DNA of 64,000 nucleotides from Ectocarpus siliculosus (lineage: Eukaryota > Sar > Phaeophyceae > Ectocarpales > Ectocarpaceae): assembly GCA_000310025.1 (NCBI GenBank), contig FN649734.1, forward strand, positions 3,317-67,316, in the 5' to 3' direction. Both the position numbers and the translations under genes were made by a program. Within the stretch, counting starts at the first letter, position 1. The number at the start of each line of letters is the position of its first letter. Of the stretch, positions 1-12,001 are shown in pieces. The notes beneath the pieces were generated by a model. The model was not told where the DNA came from. It searched no databases and was given only the letters and a program-made list of their open reading frames with translations.

Positions 1-13
1 AGGGGGGGGGGGG

Positions 14-540
14 GGAGTTTTACACAGGTTTCAAAAACACGCGTGCAACGAAACAGCTGTGTCGACCGCGCTACAGTAATCTTCGTCACTTCGATTTCAG
101 AGATTGGAGGCGTTGTCGGCGAAATATTGCCGCTCACGTTTCCACATGCAGTCCATTTTGTAAAGAGGAAAAACATGCACACTGGAGTATTCGTGCGTTC
201 GATTTTGGCCCTTTCTTGGTGCAAATTCACGTGTAAGTTGCGGTTTGAAAATGGGGGCATGGTTTGTTTTCACTGGAAGGATGTGGATGTCATCGCACAG
301 CAACTTACGACACGGGTCTCCTGCTGCATCATCGAAATACGCATGTGGTTGTTGCAATCGGCCAAGCACTGGTGGCACGCAAGGTTTCAAAATATGGCCA
401 CGGCGGGCAGTTTCACAAGCCATGAACGTCGTATTTTGGTTGTTTGTCATGTTCCTGCTCTGTACACCACAGCCTACTCTGGTCCATTCCAATTATAACA
501 TCACAGACCAGGGAATCTCCTGCGTACCTTCGGTGGAGGT
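14..540 (-). repeat. Segmental duplication, copy 1 (intron sequence plus exon end)
   Basis: About 500 bases here recur at 2170-2692 with only a few substitutions. Both copies run from a poly-G tract and the shared word gttttacacaggtttcaaa to the exon-end sequence before the gtacgc donor of the Ala/Pro gene. The duplicated stretch lies in an intron of that gene each time. Open frames occur on both strands of both copies, but they simply reflect recent duplication. Confidence 0.85.
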
Positions 541-1025
541 GGGGGGCCCGGGGATGGTAGCAGCAGCAGCAGCGGGGGTGGCGGCCGGGGCAGCGGCAGG
601 AGAAGGAGTGGTTGCAGCAGCAGGAGAAGGGGCATGGACGGAACCAGGAGCAGAACGTCGTGCAGCACCGGCAGCACCGGCAGCATCCGATGCGGCAGGA
701 GCAGGAGCAGGAGCAGGAGAGGCAGGAGTTGGAGTAACACCTCCGGTAGTAGCGGGATAACAAACGCAAAAGAGAGACAAGATGAAAAACGGGGTTGGAT
801 GTAGTGCCATGTGAGTGTTATGAGGAAGTTTGTACTTAGCAGGAACAGCGGAGATTATCCACAACATTACAGACCAGGGACTCTCTTGCGTACCTTCAGT
901 GGAGGTGGGGGGACCGGGAGTCGTAGCAGCAGCAGCTGCGACAGGGGCCTGAGTGGCAGCGGCGGCTGGGGTCCCTTTCAAACCTGAGTTTTTTACCGGA
1001 GGAACAAAGATGACGAGAGAGAGAA

Positions 1026-1058
<33 letters not shown>

Positions 1059-4000
1059 AGCGGACTGAGGTGTTGTCGACTAATTGGCATTTATATTGAG
1101 GGGGTCGAAACTGCATGGTCGAAAATTCGTGCACGAACCATTTTCATGGTTTCTTTACAACACAACTAGATTTTAAAGGGCATCGAAAAAGCGGAAGGGT
1201 GCGCGCGGAAATCGCGGGTCAGTCATCAACAGGAGCAGGACACCCTACGGCGGCAATCCAAAAAACACGATATCCACACCGGCGCCTTAACTGCTCACCT
1301 TGTTTGAAGGTGGGGGTGGGTGCCGGGGCGGCGGCAGTAGGAGGAGCGGCGGCAGGAGCAGGAGAACGGGCAGGGGCCGAGGCAGGAGCAGAACGGCGTT
1401 CAGCAGCAGCAGCGGCAAAATCCGGCGCGGCGGGAGCAGGAGCAGGAGCAGGAGCAGGAGCGGGGGCGGCAGCGGAAGCGCAGGCAGCGGCAGCGGCGTG
1501 GGTGATAGGACCACGAGTGGCCACAGTAGCAGAAGCCGAAGAATAACTTCCACCACCGGAGTCAGGTTCCCGTGCTTTTCATTGATTGCGAGGACAACGC
1601 GCACGAGCGGGCTAAGTGTTTTCGTTTGTGTGGCATTTTTTTTTCTTATGGTGAAAGATTGGCGGGTATGTTGTGGACGGAATGTCACTTCGGGCAGACA
1701 TCTAAAAAGGCATCATAAAAAGAAAAAGAGGAGAGGGAGGAGTGTTTTCTGCAACTTCCTCACCGCCGTGCTTCTTGTGCTTCTTTCGGCGCTTCTTCGG
1801 CTGCCGAGTGCTGTCTTTCGATATGCGTTCCCGCTTGCGTTCCTGCTCGTAGAGTCTCTTCCTCTCCCCGGCGAACATGAGCCACATTTTTATCGCGGTC
1901 TCCCGGGAACGATGTATTTCAACGGGGTCTTCGACACCATGGTACGAAATTCCCTCATTCAAAGCTTCCGTGAATTCATTGTACTCCTTTTGCATTTGCC
2001 TGATCCTTGCGTCGATTTCGATGCTCTTCAGGACAAAGTCAGAGGCGGTAGTGGCGCCGGAGGTGGCAGCAGCGGCCGCTCCGGCGGCGGGTGTGGAAAC
2101 GGCGGGGGGAAGGGCCGGGCCGATGGAGGCGGGGATGACAGACGGACCTGGGGGAGCAGAGCGGGCGCAGGGGGGGGGAGTTTTACACAGGTTTCAAAAA
2201 CACGCGTGCAACGAAACAGCTGTGTCGACCACGCTACAGTAATCTTCGTCACTTCGATTTCAGAGATTGGAGGCGTTGTCGGCGACATAATGCTGCTCAC
2301 GTTCCCACATGCAGTCCATTTTGTAAAGAGGAAAAACATGCACACTGGAGTATTCGTGCGTTCGATTTTGGCCCTTTCTTGGTGCAAATTCACGTGTAAG
2401 TTGCGGTTTGAAAATGGGGGCATGATTTTTTTTCACTGGAAGGATGTGGATGTCATCACACAGCAACTTACGACACGGGTCTCCTGCTGCATCATCGAAA
2501 TACGCATGTGGTTGTTGCAATCGGCCAAGCACTGGTGGCACGCAAGGTTTCAAAATATGGCCACGGCGGGCAGTTTCACAAGCCATGAACGTCGTATTTT
2601 GGTTGTTTGTCATGTTCCTGCTCTGTACACCACAGCCTACTCTGGTCCATTCCAATTATTAACATCACAGACCAGGGACTCTCTTGCGTACCTTCAGTGG
2701 AGGTGGGGGGACCGGGAGTCGTAGCAGCAGCAGCGGCGACAGGGGCCTGAGTGGCAGCGGCGGCTGGGGTCCCTTTTAAACCTGAGTTTTTTTTACCGGA
2801 GGGAGAGAGAGACAGATAGAAAAAGAGAGACAGAGAGAAAGAGAGAAAGAGAGACGAAGAAGAGAGAGACAAAACGACTGGTGAAGATATTGGTACGACA
2901 TGCGCCCAAGAGTTGAACCTGTGCGTACCTCAATTGGGTTGGGGGCGGCGGTTGTGGCGGCCCAAAGCTGTAGAAACAACGTCGAATATCCGAGGTCTTT
3001 ATTCTGCACTTGGGCTTTCAAGGACGACCAGTGCTTCAGAAAAATCAAATGGCAATGCTTTTGGAGTATGTCACCTGCAGAGGTGTTGTTTGAGCTAACG
3101 GTGGCGGAAGCGGCGGCAGGATTGAAGTTCCCATCTTGAGTTTCTGTCGTATTCTGCGCGGGCAGAGAAGCAGCATGGGCGGGGTTGGTGGGCGATAGCC
3201 GAATGTACACGGGAAAAAAATCCCGGGCAGCCTTGACAGCACATGGGGAAAGAGGAAAAGATTATCAGCATTTCAAAGGTGCACATCCAAGGTAATTCAG
3301 TACGCTTACCGACGAACTACGCTTCATCGTACGTTGAACAACGAGGCATAGGCACTCGGAACGGTAAACACTTGACCAAACACAAGCTTGAAAAAAGGAA
3401 GAAGAAACACGGAACACCATCAGCACAAGAAATTCACCAAGCAGCCTTATGGGAATTTTTAACCTAATTACCGAGTTGTATGTTGGCGCCGACTCGAGCG
3501 AAGTTCCCTCTTCGGGGTTCATCCCCGCAACCAAGCCCTGTATCAAATCAGAATAAGGGCGAAGGGGGGGGGGGATAATTTTTTTCAAGTTTTATTCATG
3601 CCTTTCGGAGAAAAAAAATCAAGTAAGCTGACAGGCTGCAGCTATAATATCCCGCGTTCGCAAGACCAAGGACGCATGTTTCTCTTTTAACACAACAGGA
3701 CCCGTTGCAGACAACAACCTACACGCGACAGCCGACATAGCACTACAAAAGAGATACACACGGGTAGGAGCGGGGTTTAATTTTGAAGCATTCAATTTTA
3801 TTTCTCCCTCTTCCGGGTTCATCTCCGCAACGAAACCCTGTATCAAATCAGAATAGCGGAGGGGTGGGGGATAAATTTTTTCAAGTTTTTCATGCCTTTC
3901 GGAGAAAAAAAATCAAGTAAGCTGACAGGCTGCAGCTATAATATCCCGTGTTCGCAAGACCAAGGACGCATGTTTCTCTTTCAACACAACAGGACCCGAT

Positions 4001-4619
4001 GAAGGCAACAGCCTACACGCGCGGCCGACATAACAATACAAAGGAGATACACACGGGTAGAAGCGGGGTTTAATTTCGAAGCATTCAAGCTTATTTCCTT
4101 CACCGTGCAGGAGAAAAAATAGGCCATGAGGCGGCCAATAACAAAATATTGGCGGGAAAGCGAAAGGCTCAAAACCGTAGCTGCCCTGAAAGCGCAACCT
4201 GCTACGAGAGAGAAGGAAGTGTGCGGTAGGCTACCGTACTGCGTATTAGGTTTGTTTTCGTTACGTGTGAGAATGAAGCGCACTTTGAAGTGGCAAACAG
4301 AAGATGCTTAAAAAAAGGACAGCTGTCACCATCCGCAAAAAAAGAGGGGGCGGGAAAGCGAAAATGACAACACACGGCCCACCCCACGCAAACGACAAGG
4401 CGGTTGTATTCTTACCGGTGGAGCGCGGGCTGCCGGGTGCACGACTGTCGTTGAAGCAGTGGCAGAAGCAGTCGAAGAGCGTCCAGTCGTCGTGGCCAAA
4501 GTCGAAGCTGTACTCGTTGCGGCAACGAGTGCCAAAGCTCTTCGACTTTGCTGAGAAAGCCTTCGCTTGTAGTTTTTTCGGGCCCACTTTCCCTGCAACG
4601 ACGTTGTGATAACGAACAT
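528..4619 (-). CDS. Ala/Pro-rich modular protein gene, 3' end beyond left edge
   Basis: Seven exons are proposed in transcription order: 4416-4619, 3075-3153, 2692-2781, 1764-2147, 1299-1574, 894-983 and 528-740. The first runs phase 0 to 0, the second 0 to 1, and the other five are phase 1 to 1, so all join in frame. Exon 1 can start at the ATG at 4619 or at an in-frame ATG near 4760. Most of the protein is Ala/Pro/Thr low complexity. The 1764-2147 exon differs: it encodes a charged, probably helical segment (LKSIEIDARIRQMQKEYNEF) ending in a Lys/Arg cluster like a nuclear localisation signal. The 2692-2781 and 894-983 exons are near-identical copies, and 528-740 shares their 3' end (GPPTSTE). 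The window starts inside the next intron, so the C-terminus is missing. No family is recognised; RNA support would be needed to confirm expression. Confidence 0.5.
2170..2692 (-). repeat. Segmental duplication, copy 2
   Basis: Second copy of the 14-540 segment, lying in the intron between the 2692-2781 and 1764-2147 exons of the Ala/Pro gene. The adjoining exon was copied as well: its sequence recurs at 894-983. This suggests the gene grew by duplication of exon-plus-intron blocks. Confidence 0.85.
3508..4097. repeat. Tandem duplication, two units of about 295 bp
   Basis: Unit 1 (about 3508-3803) and unit 2 (about 3806-4097) share long matching blocks such as cctgtatcaaatcagaata and tgacaggctgcagctataat, with scattered substitutions and homopolymer length changes. 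They lie within the proposed first intron of the minus-strand Ala/Pro gene. No coding signal is apparent. Confidence 0.85.
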
Positions 4620-4778
4620 TTTGTTTCTCAAACCCGAGTCGAACTTGTCTTTCGGATGTAAGGGCAATAACATCAGTGGGGATGAGACCACCTCGCGGTA
4701 TCGAATTCGTTTACAAATTGCGCCGTTGGATACGTTTACATTCAAAGCTGTGTACGGCAACGAGACGAACGATCGGTC

Positions 4779-4930
4779 ATTGTGATAGCAACTCGACGAG
4801 TATCATCGCTTTGCCTGTCTGAAGCTTTCCAGTTTTTTAGCGGTTAATGAAGTCGAGGGCGCACACGGCGACACGCTCGCCCACCGAGCACAACAAAGAG
4901 TTCTGTACACAGGGTAGATGACATAAGATG
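4779..4930 (+). repeat. Dispersed repeat, copy 1
   Basis: About 145 bases beginning gtgatagcaactcgacgag match 12002-12140 in the same orientation with roughly ten differences. Neither copy has a recognisable coding function, terminal inverted repeat or target duplication, so the class of element is unknown. A short minus-strand frame is conserved across both copies but follows from DNA identity. Confidence 0.75.
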
Positions 4931-7900
4931 CCACACCCCCTGAACGTTTGTTTTTAGTTTTCAAAGGTCGATTACTCCACAGCAGAAAGCGTGGCGTGGG
5001 CGGGTGGCGTTGGCACCGATAGCTTTCCGAAACAAACCTATCGTAGGACATCCTCGTCGTCGTTGACTAACATTCTTAGCTGTGGATATCGATGATGCGA
5101 TATATTATGTCACCTACTGCCGGTATATGCCATGCATAAGAACAAGGAGCACCCTCTATACTCCAGTATTTTTTGTTTTTTTAATATGACACAACGAATC
5201 CATCTCAGAAAAGAGTCTGAGACAGATTAGCAATGAATTCATAGCGAGCGTCAGAAAGTACCTGTATGTCTACGATTTCCCAGACAGCATATAGGGGCAT
5301 CTCCCCTGTGGGTAACAGGCTCAACAAAACAGTTTGGTAGCTGTCTTGTGTGTCTCATATATGTTATGTTGGGAAGGTGCAGAAGAAATGTGTGAGATAC
5401 TGTTGGGTCTGGCGTTTTGTGCCTGGCACCCTTTTAGTCGTAGGGCATGCGATCTTCCTCAATTTTTAAACGTGTTTTCAGTGTGGTACGCGTATGTACC
5501 GGGTATACATGCATGTGTGCGGACACATTTCGGAGTATGTGCGGACACACGGGAGGAGTGGTTTCACCATTTTCTTACCGTTTTGCGTATTTTTTTGTAT
5601 TTATTTGGTAGTTGAATTGAAACCTCTCATTATACCCATCCATGAAGGAGTCGTTTTACACGTTAATAATTCATAAGTGCTGCAAAAACTATCCATGGAC
5701 GAACCCAGCAGTTCCGTTGTTGTTGTCTTCACAATCATTGACAATCCCGTTCGTTCTGCTCTCTCTACCCAGTACCTTCTTCGTCTGTCCGTACTATTAT
5801 CAATTATGGTACTTGACGCGGTCGATCCCCGCCGTGGTCACAGGCTAACTTACCCAAAAAATTTACACGAAAATAAATTTGACCCTAAGAAGGGTCCGCG
5901 AGTCAACGACAGATTAGTATAGGAACCCCCGCTCGCTTCAATACGCTATGCGAGGTAGTAGCTATAGACTGGACAAATAGGAAAAAAAATCAAAATAATA
6001 ATAGAGGCGACCTCGCCCGCACCCGAAAAAACCGTCAGTCTTCGACCGGCACTTCTCACTACGCCCATCCATGCGCATGCACTTTTTGGTGCCGAGGGAC
6101 TCCATGCTTTCTCAAGAATGCCGCCAATCATCTCGTTGATATTTTCTGTCGTTTACATACATACATGTAGTGCGCACGTCACACCCGAATAAAAAGGAGA
6201 ATACACCAGAACGCGCTCTCCGCACGCTGGGAAAGATTCCGGGACTATTGAATGCGGACCCCGGAAGATGCGCTTTTCACAGTAGGTTTCCTCTCCGAAA
6301 CGAAAGAAACGGACGGGAGAAAGGGAAAAAAGAAAAAAAAAAAACGTAGTACGCGTTCCCCGTTATAGACATTTAATAAGAGTCGTATTGTGGTAGTGGC
6401 AGGAACCTCTCTCTGCGATCAGGTCAGAAGGCCACCAGTCCCCGGGGCTCTTCTGTTGCACCCACCCTGGACGGACGTAGCTAGCAGTAGGGCATGTCCA
6501 ACTAACTACTGCTGAAATATTGGAGACAACGAATCAAACCGACAGGTGGGTCGTGCGTGGGCGGGGGACCCTAAGGAACAGCCAGACATGTTTACATCCT
6601 CACAGTTTCTTGCAAGCAAGAACGAAGGGCGATAACAAAAGAGAGACCGCCAGCGACAGGAAACAAAGAAGAAGTAGAGGAGAGCAGAGCTAAGAAACAA
6701 GTGAAGAAACAAGGCCCCCTTGCCGCTCTGACCCACCGGAAGCTTTCCATGTACCGCAGCAAACAGCAGTGGCAGCACCCACTACCTCACAACATGCAGT
6801 ACCCGGGTACACGGGCTGGTACGTATTGTACTAGAAGTTTAGTCTCTCTCTCTCCGGTAAGAACAATAACGCCCGGGCGAACTTGAACTTGTAGTCACAA
6901 GAAATAGCGTCATGATGACGTACTTCATTCTGCTTACCGTGGGAGGTGCGCATCGTTACGCGAGGAAGGCGTTGACTCCTCGCACAGAATATTATGCTGC
7001 CGTAGACCTCATCCCTCAAGCTCAACCACAGCTGTACCCGATACATGGTAGCATCATATCCAGCTGTAGAAGAATCGAAAAAACTGTCTTCTTGGTGGCG
7101 AAGCGGACCCTCTATATTGTGACTCTCCAACTGCTTGCTGTTCGTGGATGGCAACATGCGACACAGACAGACAAAATCTTGGGTTTGACGTCGGTCTTAT
7201 CCGCCGCAGAGGGTATAGCTATACTTAAAGTCGGGGAGGGGTCGTGATTTGCACTTCCCTACGGAACCGTACTTGAGGCGTCATTAAATTTGTACTGCAG
7301 TAGCCGAGGTTGTTAGTCGGCGGGGAAACACAAAAAACATATTCATGGATGGGTTGGGTGAGTGGGGGGACCCCAAAAAAGCGATCAGTCGCGGTTCGCG
7401 TTGTTCTGGGGCCCTACCGGCGAAAAACATCGTCGCCGCTCTGAACCGCTGGAAGCTGTCACACAGCACTGCATGTGCGGCGAACCGTAGGGGCCATGCG
7501 CATTGTTTGACGGAAAGAGGCGGTGCCCATCGCCTCACATGCAGCAACCGGGTACACGGGTAGCCTCCTACTCAGCAAGATGCAAAACGATTGCCATTGA
7601 CGTTCGATGTTATTGGAACCCCGACGGCAAAAATGCAACAGAGAGAGAGAGAGGTAGACTAAAGGAAGGGAGACTCCAGAAGACAAGGCATGAACTCTAG
7701 AGAAGACACCCACTCTTATCCCTCTGGCCCGCCGCAGGCTTGAACACGTGTAACGAACGGCGACATCCGATGTGCGCTCAGCAACAACAAATACGACAAA
7801 AGAAAAATAGTCTAGTCGTCGTTTCCGAACTGCTGTGGAGATACCGTAAGTTGGTGGAGACTTTCTTTGTTTTCTGGTATGAAGTGGCAACAAAGAAGAA

Positions 7901-8565
7901 CACGACTATCTATTTGTGTAGACTAGAAGCACGACGGACGAACTATTATCTCAATGCGCTTGCCGTCGCAATAGATGCGCACCACTAACGCTATACGAAC
8001 GAGCAGACTGTTGTCAAACCTGACTACGATAACCGTACGACCATTGCAGCACATTCCGAGCATAACAGCAGCAACCGCAGCAGCAGCCGCATGTGTACAA
8101 TGGTCACTCAAGAACAAACGCAAAAAATAAATAAATAAAGATTGTGGCGCGCAGCCCGCAGTACCCTCTTTCGCTGTTCAACCGGCCGTTCCCATGGCGA
8201 AACAGGGCAAGGAACAGTCAAGGTCGACTCTTGCCGACCACAGGAGGCGGAAGCTGCTCAAACTCGGGGACGGCTCATGGTTTGCGATTCCACACCGAAC
8301 CATACTCGAGGCGCCACGAGACTTACACTGTAGCTCAAGATCGGCATTTGAGAGAGGGTCGGGCAAGGGGTGGGCTATGCGAATAAAAGTTTCACGGATA
8401 TTGAAAGATGAGACTGAAGCTAAAGCTTCAGAATGATGAATTTGGGGTGGATGTCGTAACATACCTGACCAGGTTTCGGTGTCCAAGGAGGCATCCCAAC
8501 GACGCGATGTCTGCCGATAGAAATCGATGACACGTTGAGTTACGAAACCATCGAGAAGTAGAAAA
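4931..8565. other. Intergenic stretch, no gene recognised
   Basis: Only short open frames without family resemblance or convincing splice structure are present. The segment 6720-6830 resembles 7430-7580 at low identity (words such as gccgctctga, ggaagct and ccgggtacacgggt), suggesting an old diverged repeat. There are poly-A runs near 6325-6345 and a GA-rich run near 7640. Nothing else could be assigned. Confidence 0.5.
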
Positions 8566-8569
8566 TCGT

Positions 8570-9165
8570 TCGAGTTGCACTCAGGGCTCAACCAGGCCGA
8601 TGGGAAATGGCAGCAAGACAACAGGAAAGGTAGACGGCAGAGAAATATGGACGAATCGCGGGTGGGGCACTGTCAAGGTGTGGTGCAATTATTTTGGTAT
8701 TTTTAAGACCCTGTGCATGCGAGAAAACCGATTAAGTCACGTTTAGACATGCTACCGCTTGCAACTACCGAATGAGTCGTATTCAGACCCTGTGCAGGTG
8801 AGAACTACCGATTGAGTCGCGTTTAGACATGGTACCGCTTGGCAGCTCCCGAAGAAATCGTGTTCAACCCTGTGCAGACACCGTGCACGCACTCAGGGTT
8901 TAATCAGACCGATGAAGGCAAACGCTGTGCACGCACTCAAGGATAACCAGGCCGATGGGGCAAACACCGTGCACGTCTCAGGGATACCAAGCCGATACAC
9001 GTTGGGCGGGTACAGCACTCGTGCGCGCCCTTCGGGGATCAGCACAAGCCACACCAACGATATGCTTCTGCAGCAAGGCCGATACACGTTGGGCGGGTAC
9101 AGCACTCGCGCGCGCCCTTCAAGCATCAGCACAAGCCACACCAACGATATGCTTTTGCAAAAAAA
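8570..9165. repeat. Nested tandem repeats with three period sizes
   Basis: Three arrays adjoin. The first is an approximately 80-bp unit starting accctgtgca (near 8708, 8788 and 8867). The second is an approximately 45-bp unit with gtgcacgcactca and ccgatg (near 8880-8990). The third is a 90-bp unit in two copies (about 8988-9077 and 9078-9165) with cgatacacgttgggcgggta and caccaacgatatgctt. Earlier units are more diverged than the last pair. No gene is seen. Confidence 0.8.
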
Positions 9166-9420
9166 AAAACAAGAGGTTTTCTTACTGCTGTGCAAAGTAC
9201 CCGCAAGTCTCGCGTAACAAAAAGTATTTTCTTTTGATTGTGCGAGTTGAGCAATCAGCGGGGCGGCAAAAAATACTGGCAACGGATCTGTTGAAAATTC
9301 TGAGTTTGCCAACAGAAAAAATTTAAAGTCGAGTTGAAATGCGTGATCAGCGCCACAGCATTTCTCAGTTGGATGGATGGCTTGACGACACAAGCGAAGA
9401 TAGCTAAGCTGCTTGACCAT

Positions 9421-10080
9421 GCACAGGTAGACAAATGGCTACCCACCCATATTCCTCTGAGGAAAAATAATCCTCTGGAGGGTTTGAAATCCTCTGGAGG
9501 ATATTTAACCCTCTAGAGGATTTGTGCACGATACACTTCGAGGGAAAAATCCAAACAAAGCTCGGAGGGAAGACAATCGGCCCCTTCCGAGGATATATAA
9601 AAAAAAATCCTCCCGAGGGAACGATATACAGCATCCTCCAGGGCATTGCCTGAGAAACGTTACTCTGGGGGGTACATATCTCACGTATTCCTCGGAGGGT
9701 AGGCAATCGGTGTCCTCCGCGGATTTGAAAGCACGATTTCCTCAGAGAGGGAGCAGATTCGGCATCCTCCAGAGCATTACATCAAGAACGGGTTGCTCTA
9801 GAGGAAAAATGTCGAACAGTTCCTCGGAGGGCAACACTTAACAATCCTCCAGGGGGAATCTGAAATTTGAATCCGCTGGAGTTGACTGGATTACGATTTC
9901 CCCTCGGAGGAAGCCATTCTTGCTTCGTCGAGGCGTTACAGTAGTCTAATTTCCTTGTGAGGAAAAAGCCCGAAAATAGTCCTCCTGAGGTATCTGACTT
10001 GCATTCCTCCGGAAGGTGGAGGGTGTCCAAGTTCCTCCAGAGGTTACTGGACAATGATGATATCCTCCAGGAGAGGAATG
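9421..10080. repeat. Array of degenerate CCTC...GAGG palindromes
   Basis: Roughly 25 short palindromes or near-palindromes of the form CCTCNNGAGG lie about 20-35 bases apart, for example CCTCTGGAGG at 9472 and 9491, CCTCTAGAGG at 9510 and CCTCCAGAGG near 10033. The intervening AT-richer sequence is not obviously repeated. The array starts next to gcacaggtagacaaatggct, which recurs inverted beside a related element at 15184-15203. The right end runs into the assembly gap. It looks like a structured mobile element or satellite; no coding capacity is evident. Confidence 0.75.
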
Positions 10081-10117
10081 AATGTGAACTTCTACAAAGA
10101 TAGATGCAGATGTATCC

Positions 10118-10458
10118 NNNNNNNNNNNNNNNNNNNNNNNNNNNNNNNNNNNNNNNNNNNNNNNNNNNNNNNNNNNNNNNNNNNNNNNNNNNNNNNNNNN
10201 NNNNNNNNNNNNNNNNNNNNNNNNNNNNNNNNNNNNNNNNNNNNNNNNNNNNNNNNNNNNNNNNNNNNNNNNNNNNNNNNNNNNNNNNNNNNNNNNNNNN
10301 NNNNNNNNNNNNNNNNNNNNNNNNNNNNNNNNNNNNNNNNNNNNNNNNNNNNNNNNNNNNNNNNNNNNNNNNNNNNNNNNNNNNNNNNNNNNNNNNNNNN
10401 NNNNNNNNNNNNNNNNNNNNNNNNNNNNNNNNNNNNNNNNNNNNNNNNNNNNNNNNNN
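10118..10458. other. Assembly gap (341 N)
   Basis: Unsequenced bases directly follow the palindrome array. Any open frame drawn across this block is meaningless. Confidence 0.99.
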
Positions 10459-10864
10459 AAAATATCAGCTGAAAAATATCACGGCTGCGGCTTTGGGTCC
10501 ATCACAGCAGCACAGAGCACAAAAAAAAAAAATCGGACGACGACAGAGGCCACGGGCTGCACGAGTCAGCAAGTAAACTTTCCAGCATACATGCTGCGGT
10601 GCTGCTGCGAGACACAGCCCGAGGATTGCTCCTCGCCCGTGCCGCTGTACACAATGAGGAAGCGCAGGCAGTAGGTGTGCGCGGAGGAAGGCGCCGTGGT
10701 GGGCACACAGCAAAATTGGCCAAAAGGCGGTCGGGGGAGTCGGGGCTCCAAAATGGGGTGTCGCGATTCAGACACGAGCCCCCTTCGGCCGTTGTGTTTT
10801 TGCTTCGGCCGTTGGCTGACCATGTGACACACACACCGGCACGCACATATATGCACGATGAGCG

Positions 10865-11061
10865 ATGAGCACCAGCCTCCGCGGACCGCTGCCACTGTAC
10901 ATCGACGTCCACACACCACAGCATCATGACCCGAGCAGAATGTGTGCCATCCTGCTTGGTTTTCACGAGCAAGGCTCTGACAACAATGGACCTGGAAAGA
11001 GCCTTGGCAGGGACGAGACAGATAGAAGACCACCTCCTTACGATCCCGCTGCTTGTTCGAG
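10865..11061 (+). CDS. Possible first exon, unknown protein
   Basis: An ATG at 10865 opens a frame of about 65 codons that reaches a strong donor consensus (gaggtaagt) near 11061. No partner exon or protein family was found, and a longer open frame exists on the opposite strand over 10.5-11.25 kb. This may be a chance frame. Confidence 0.15.
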
Positions 11062-11069
11062 GTAAGTGC

Positions 11070-12000
11070 CGCAATGTGAATGGCAGTATAGTAGAGGGAT
11101 GAAATAGGCTGAGAAGGCCCTGTGCGAGGCGTGTTTTGGTGATTCCGTGGGTGTCGTTGCTTGGGGCTTGCTTCATTCTCCGCGGGGGAGGGTGTGTGGT
11201 TTGCTCCTGTTTTGAGACCGTACGACGAGGAGGGGCCCACGTGCTCAACATCACAGCTTGTCACATGCACTATGCGCCTGCACTATGTATGCGTCTGGCC
11301 AAAGCTTACAGACCCGCGCAGTCCTGAATTCATGCTAGCCAAACCATCGGGCGCGGTACCATGGGTAGGTCCACCTGGGCAAACCTGGGCTACCCTGTGT
11401 GGGCGATTTTTTAATGGCGGCGCCTGGAAAAAAAAGAAAAAAAAGGAAGAAAGTCTAGGCCTTTCTCTCGCAAAACACCTGTACAAGTAGTCTATATCTC
11501 GACGACCACGACGTCGATTCACAAGTGGGTTGCTGCAGATGATGCAGAGTGAGCCGGAGATGACCTAGATGTGTCTGCGCTCTGATTGATTGTCCCCCTG
11601 CAAAACAGCAGCACTTGTCAAAACAATCATGATGTGTCTATCTGCTGTATGTAGCATTTCAACACTATTTAAGTAGCAAGCACGCCATCGTCTCAAAAGG
11701 AGGCCAGCGGCAGCCAAGTGCAGCAAGCGGCACCACAGCGGTGATTCGAGCAACCAACATGTCGAGGGAAGTGGTGCCGCCTTGAAATCCGCGCCTGTTA
11801 TGATGTGTGCAGTGAAAGATCCCGCCTGTTTCTCTGCTGCTGCTGCTGCTGCTGTACACACGAACTCTCAAAGGCAAAAATCGAGCATCAGAATCACCTC
11901 TGTCTGATCTGCCTGATCTCTGTCTCACCCAGTCATTCTGCACCACACCAGACCATTATACACAAAAGAACAGCAGCAGTTGCTAGAGTGGAGTGTATAA
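11070..12000. other. Gene-free stretch
   Basis: No coding, RNA or transposon signal was recognised. There is an A/G-rich run near 11425-11450 and a short GCT trinucleotide run near 11838-11855. Confidence 0.4.
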
Positions 12001-12001
12001 T

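Noticed and set aside
97-492. 131-codon minus-strand frame duplicated at 2260-2655
   Set aside because: Looks conserved only because the DNA was duplicated recently. It lies in introns and the opposite strand is open too.
1300-2724. Plus-strand open frame of 474 codons
   Set aside because: Runs through low-complexity Ala/Pro exons and introns of the minus-strand gene, and its pieces are explained by the segmental duplication. No family resemblance.
9421-10080. CRISPR-like array of short repeats and unique spacers
   Set aside because: Repeats are only about 10 bases, palindromic and variable, spacing is uneven, and the genome is eukaryotic; better read as a palindrome-rich repeat element.
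10054-10674. Open frame across the assembly gap
   Set aside because: More than half of it is undetermined bases.
10502-11254. Minus-strand open frame of about 250 codons
   Set aside because: No domain, poor amino-acid texture (Cys/Ser/Arg-rich), and a competing open frame in a second minus-strand frame plus one on the plus strand.
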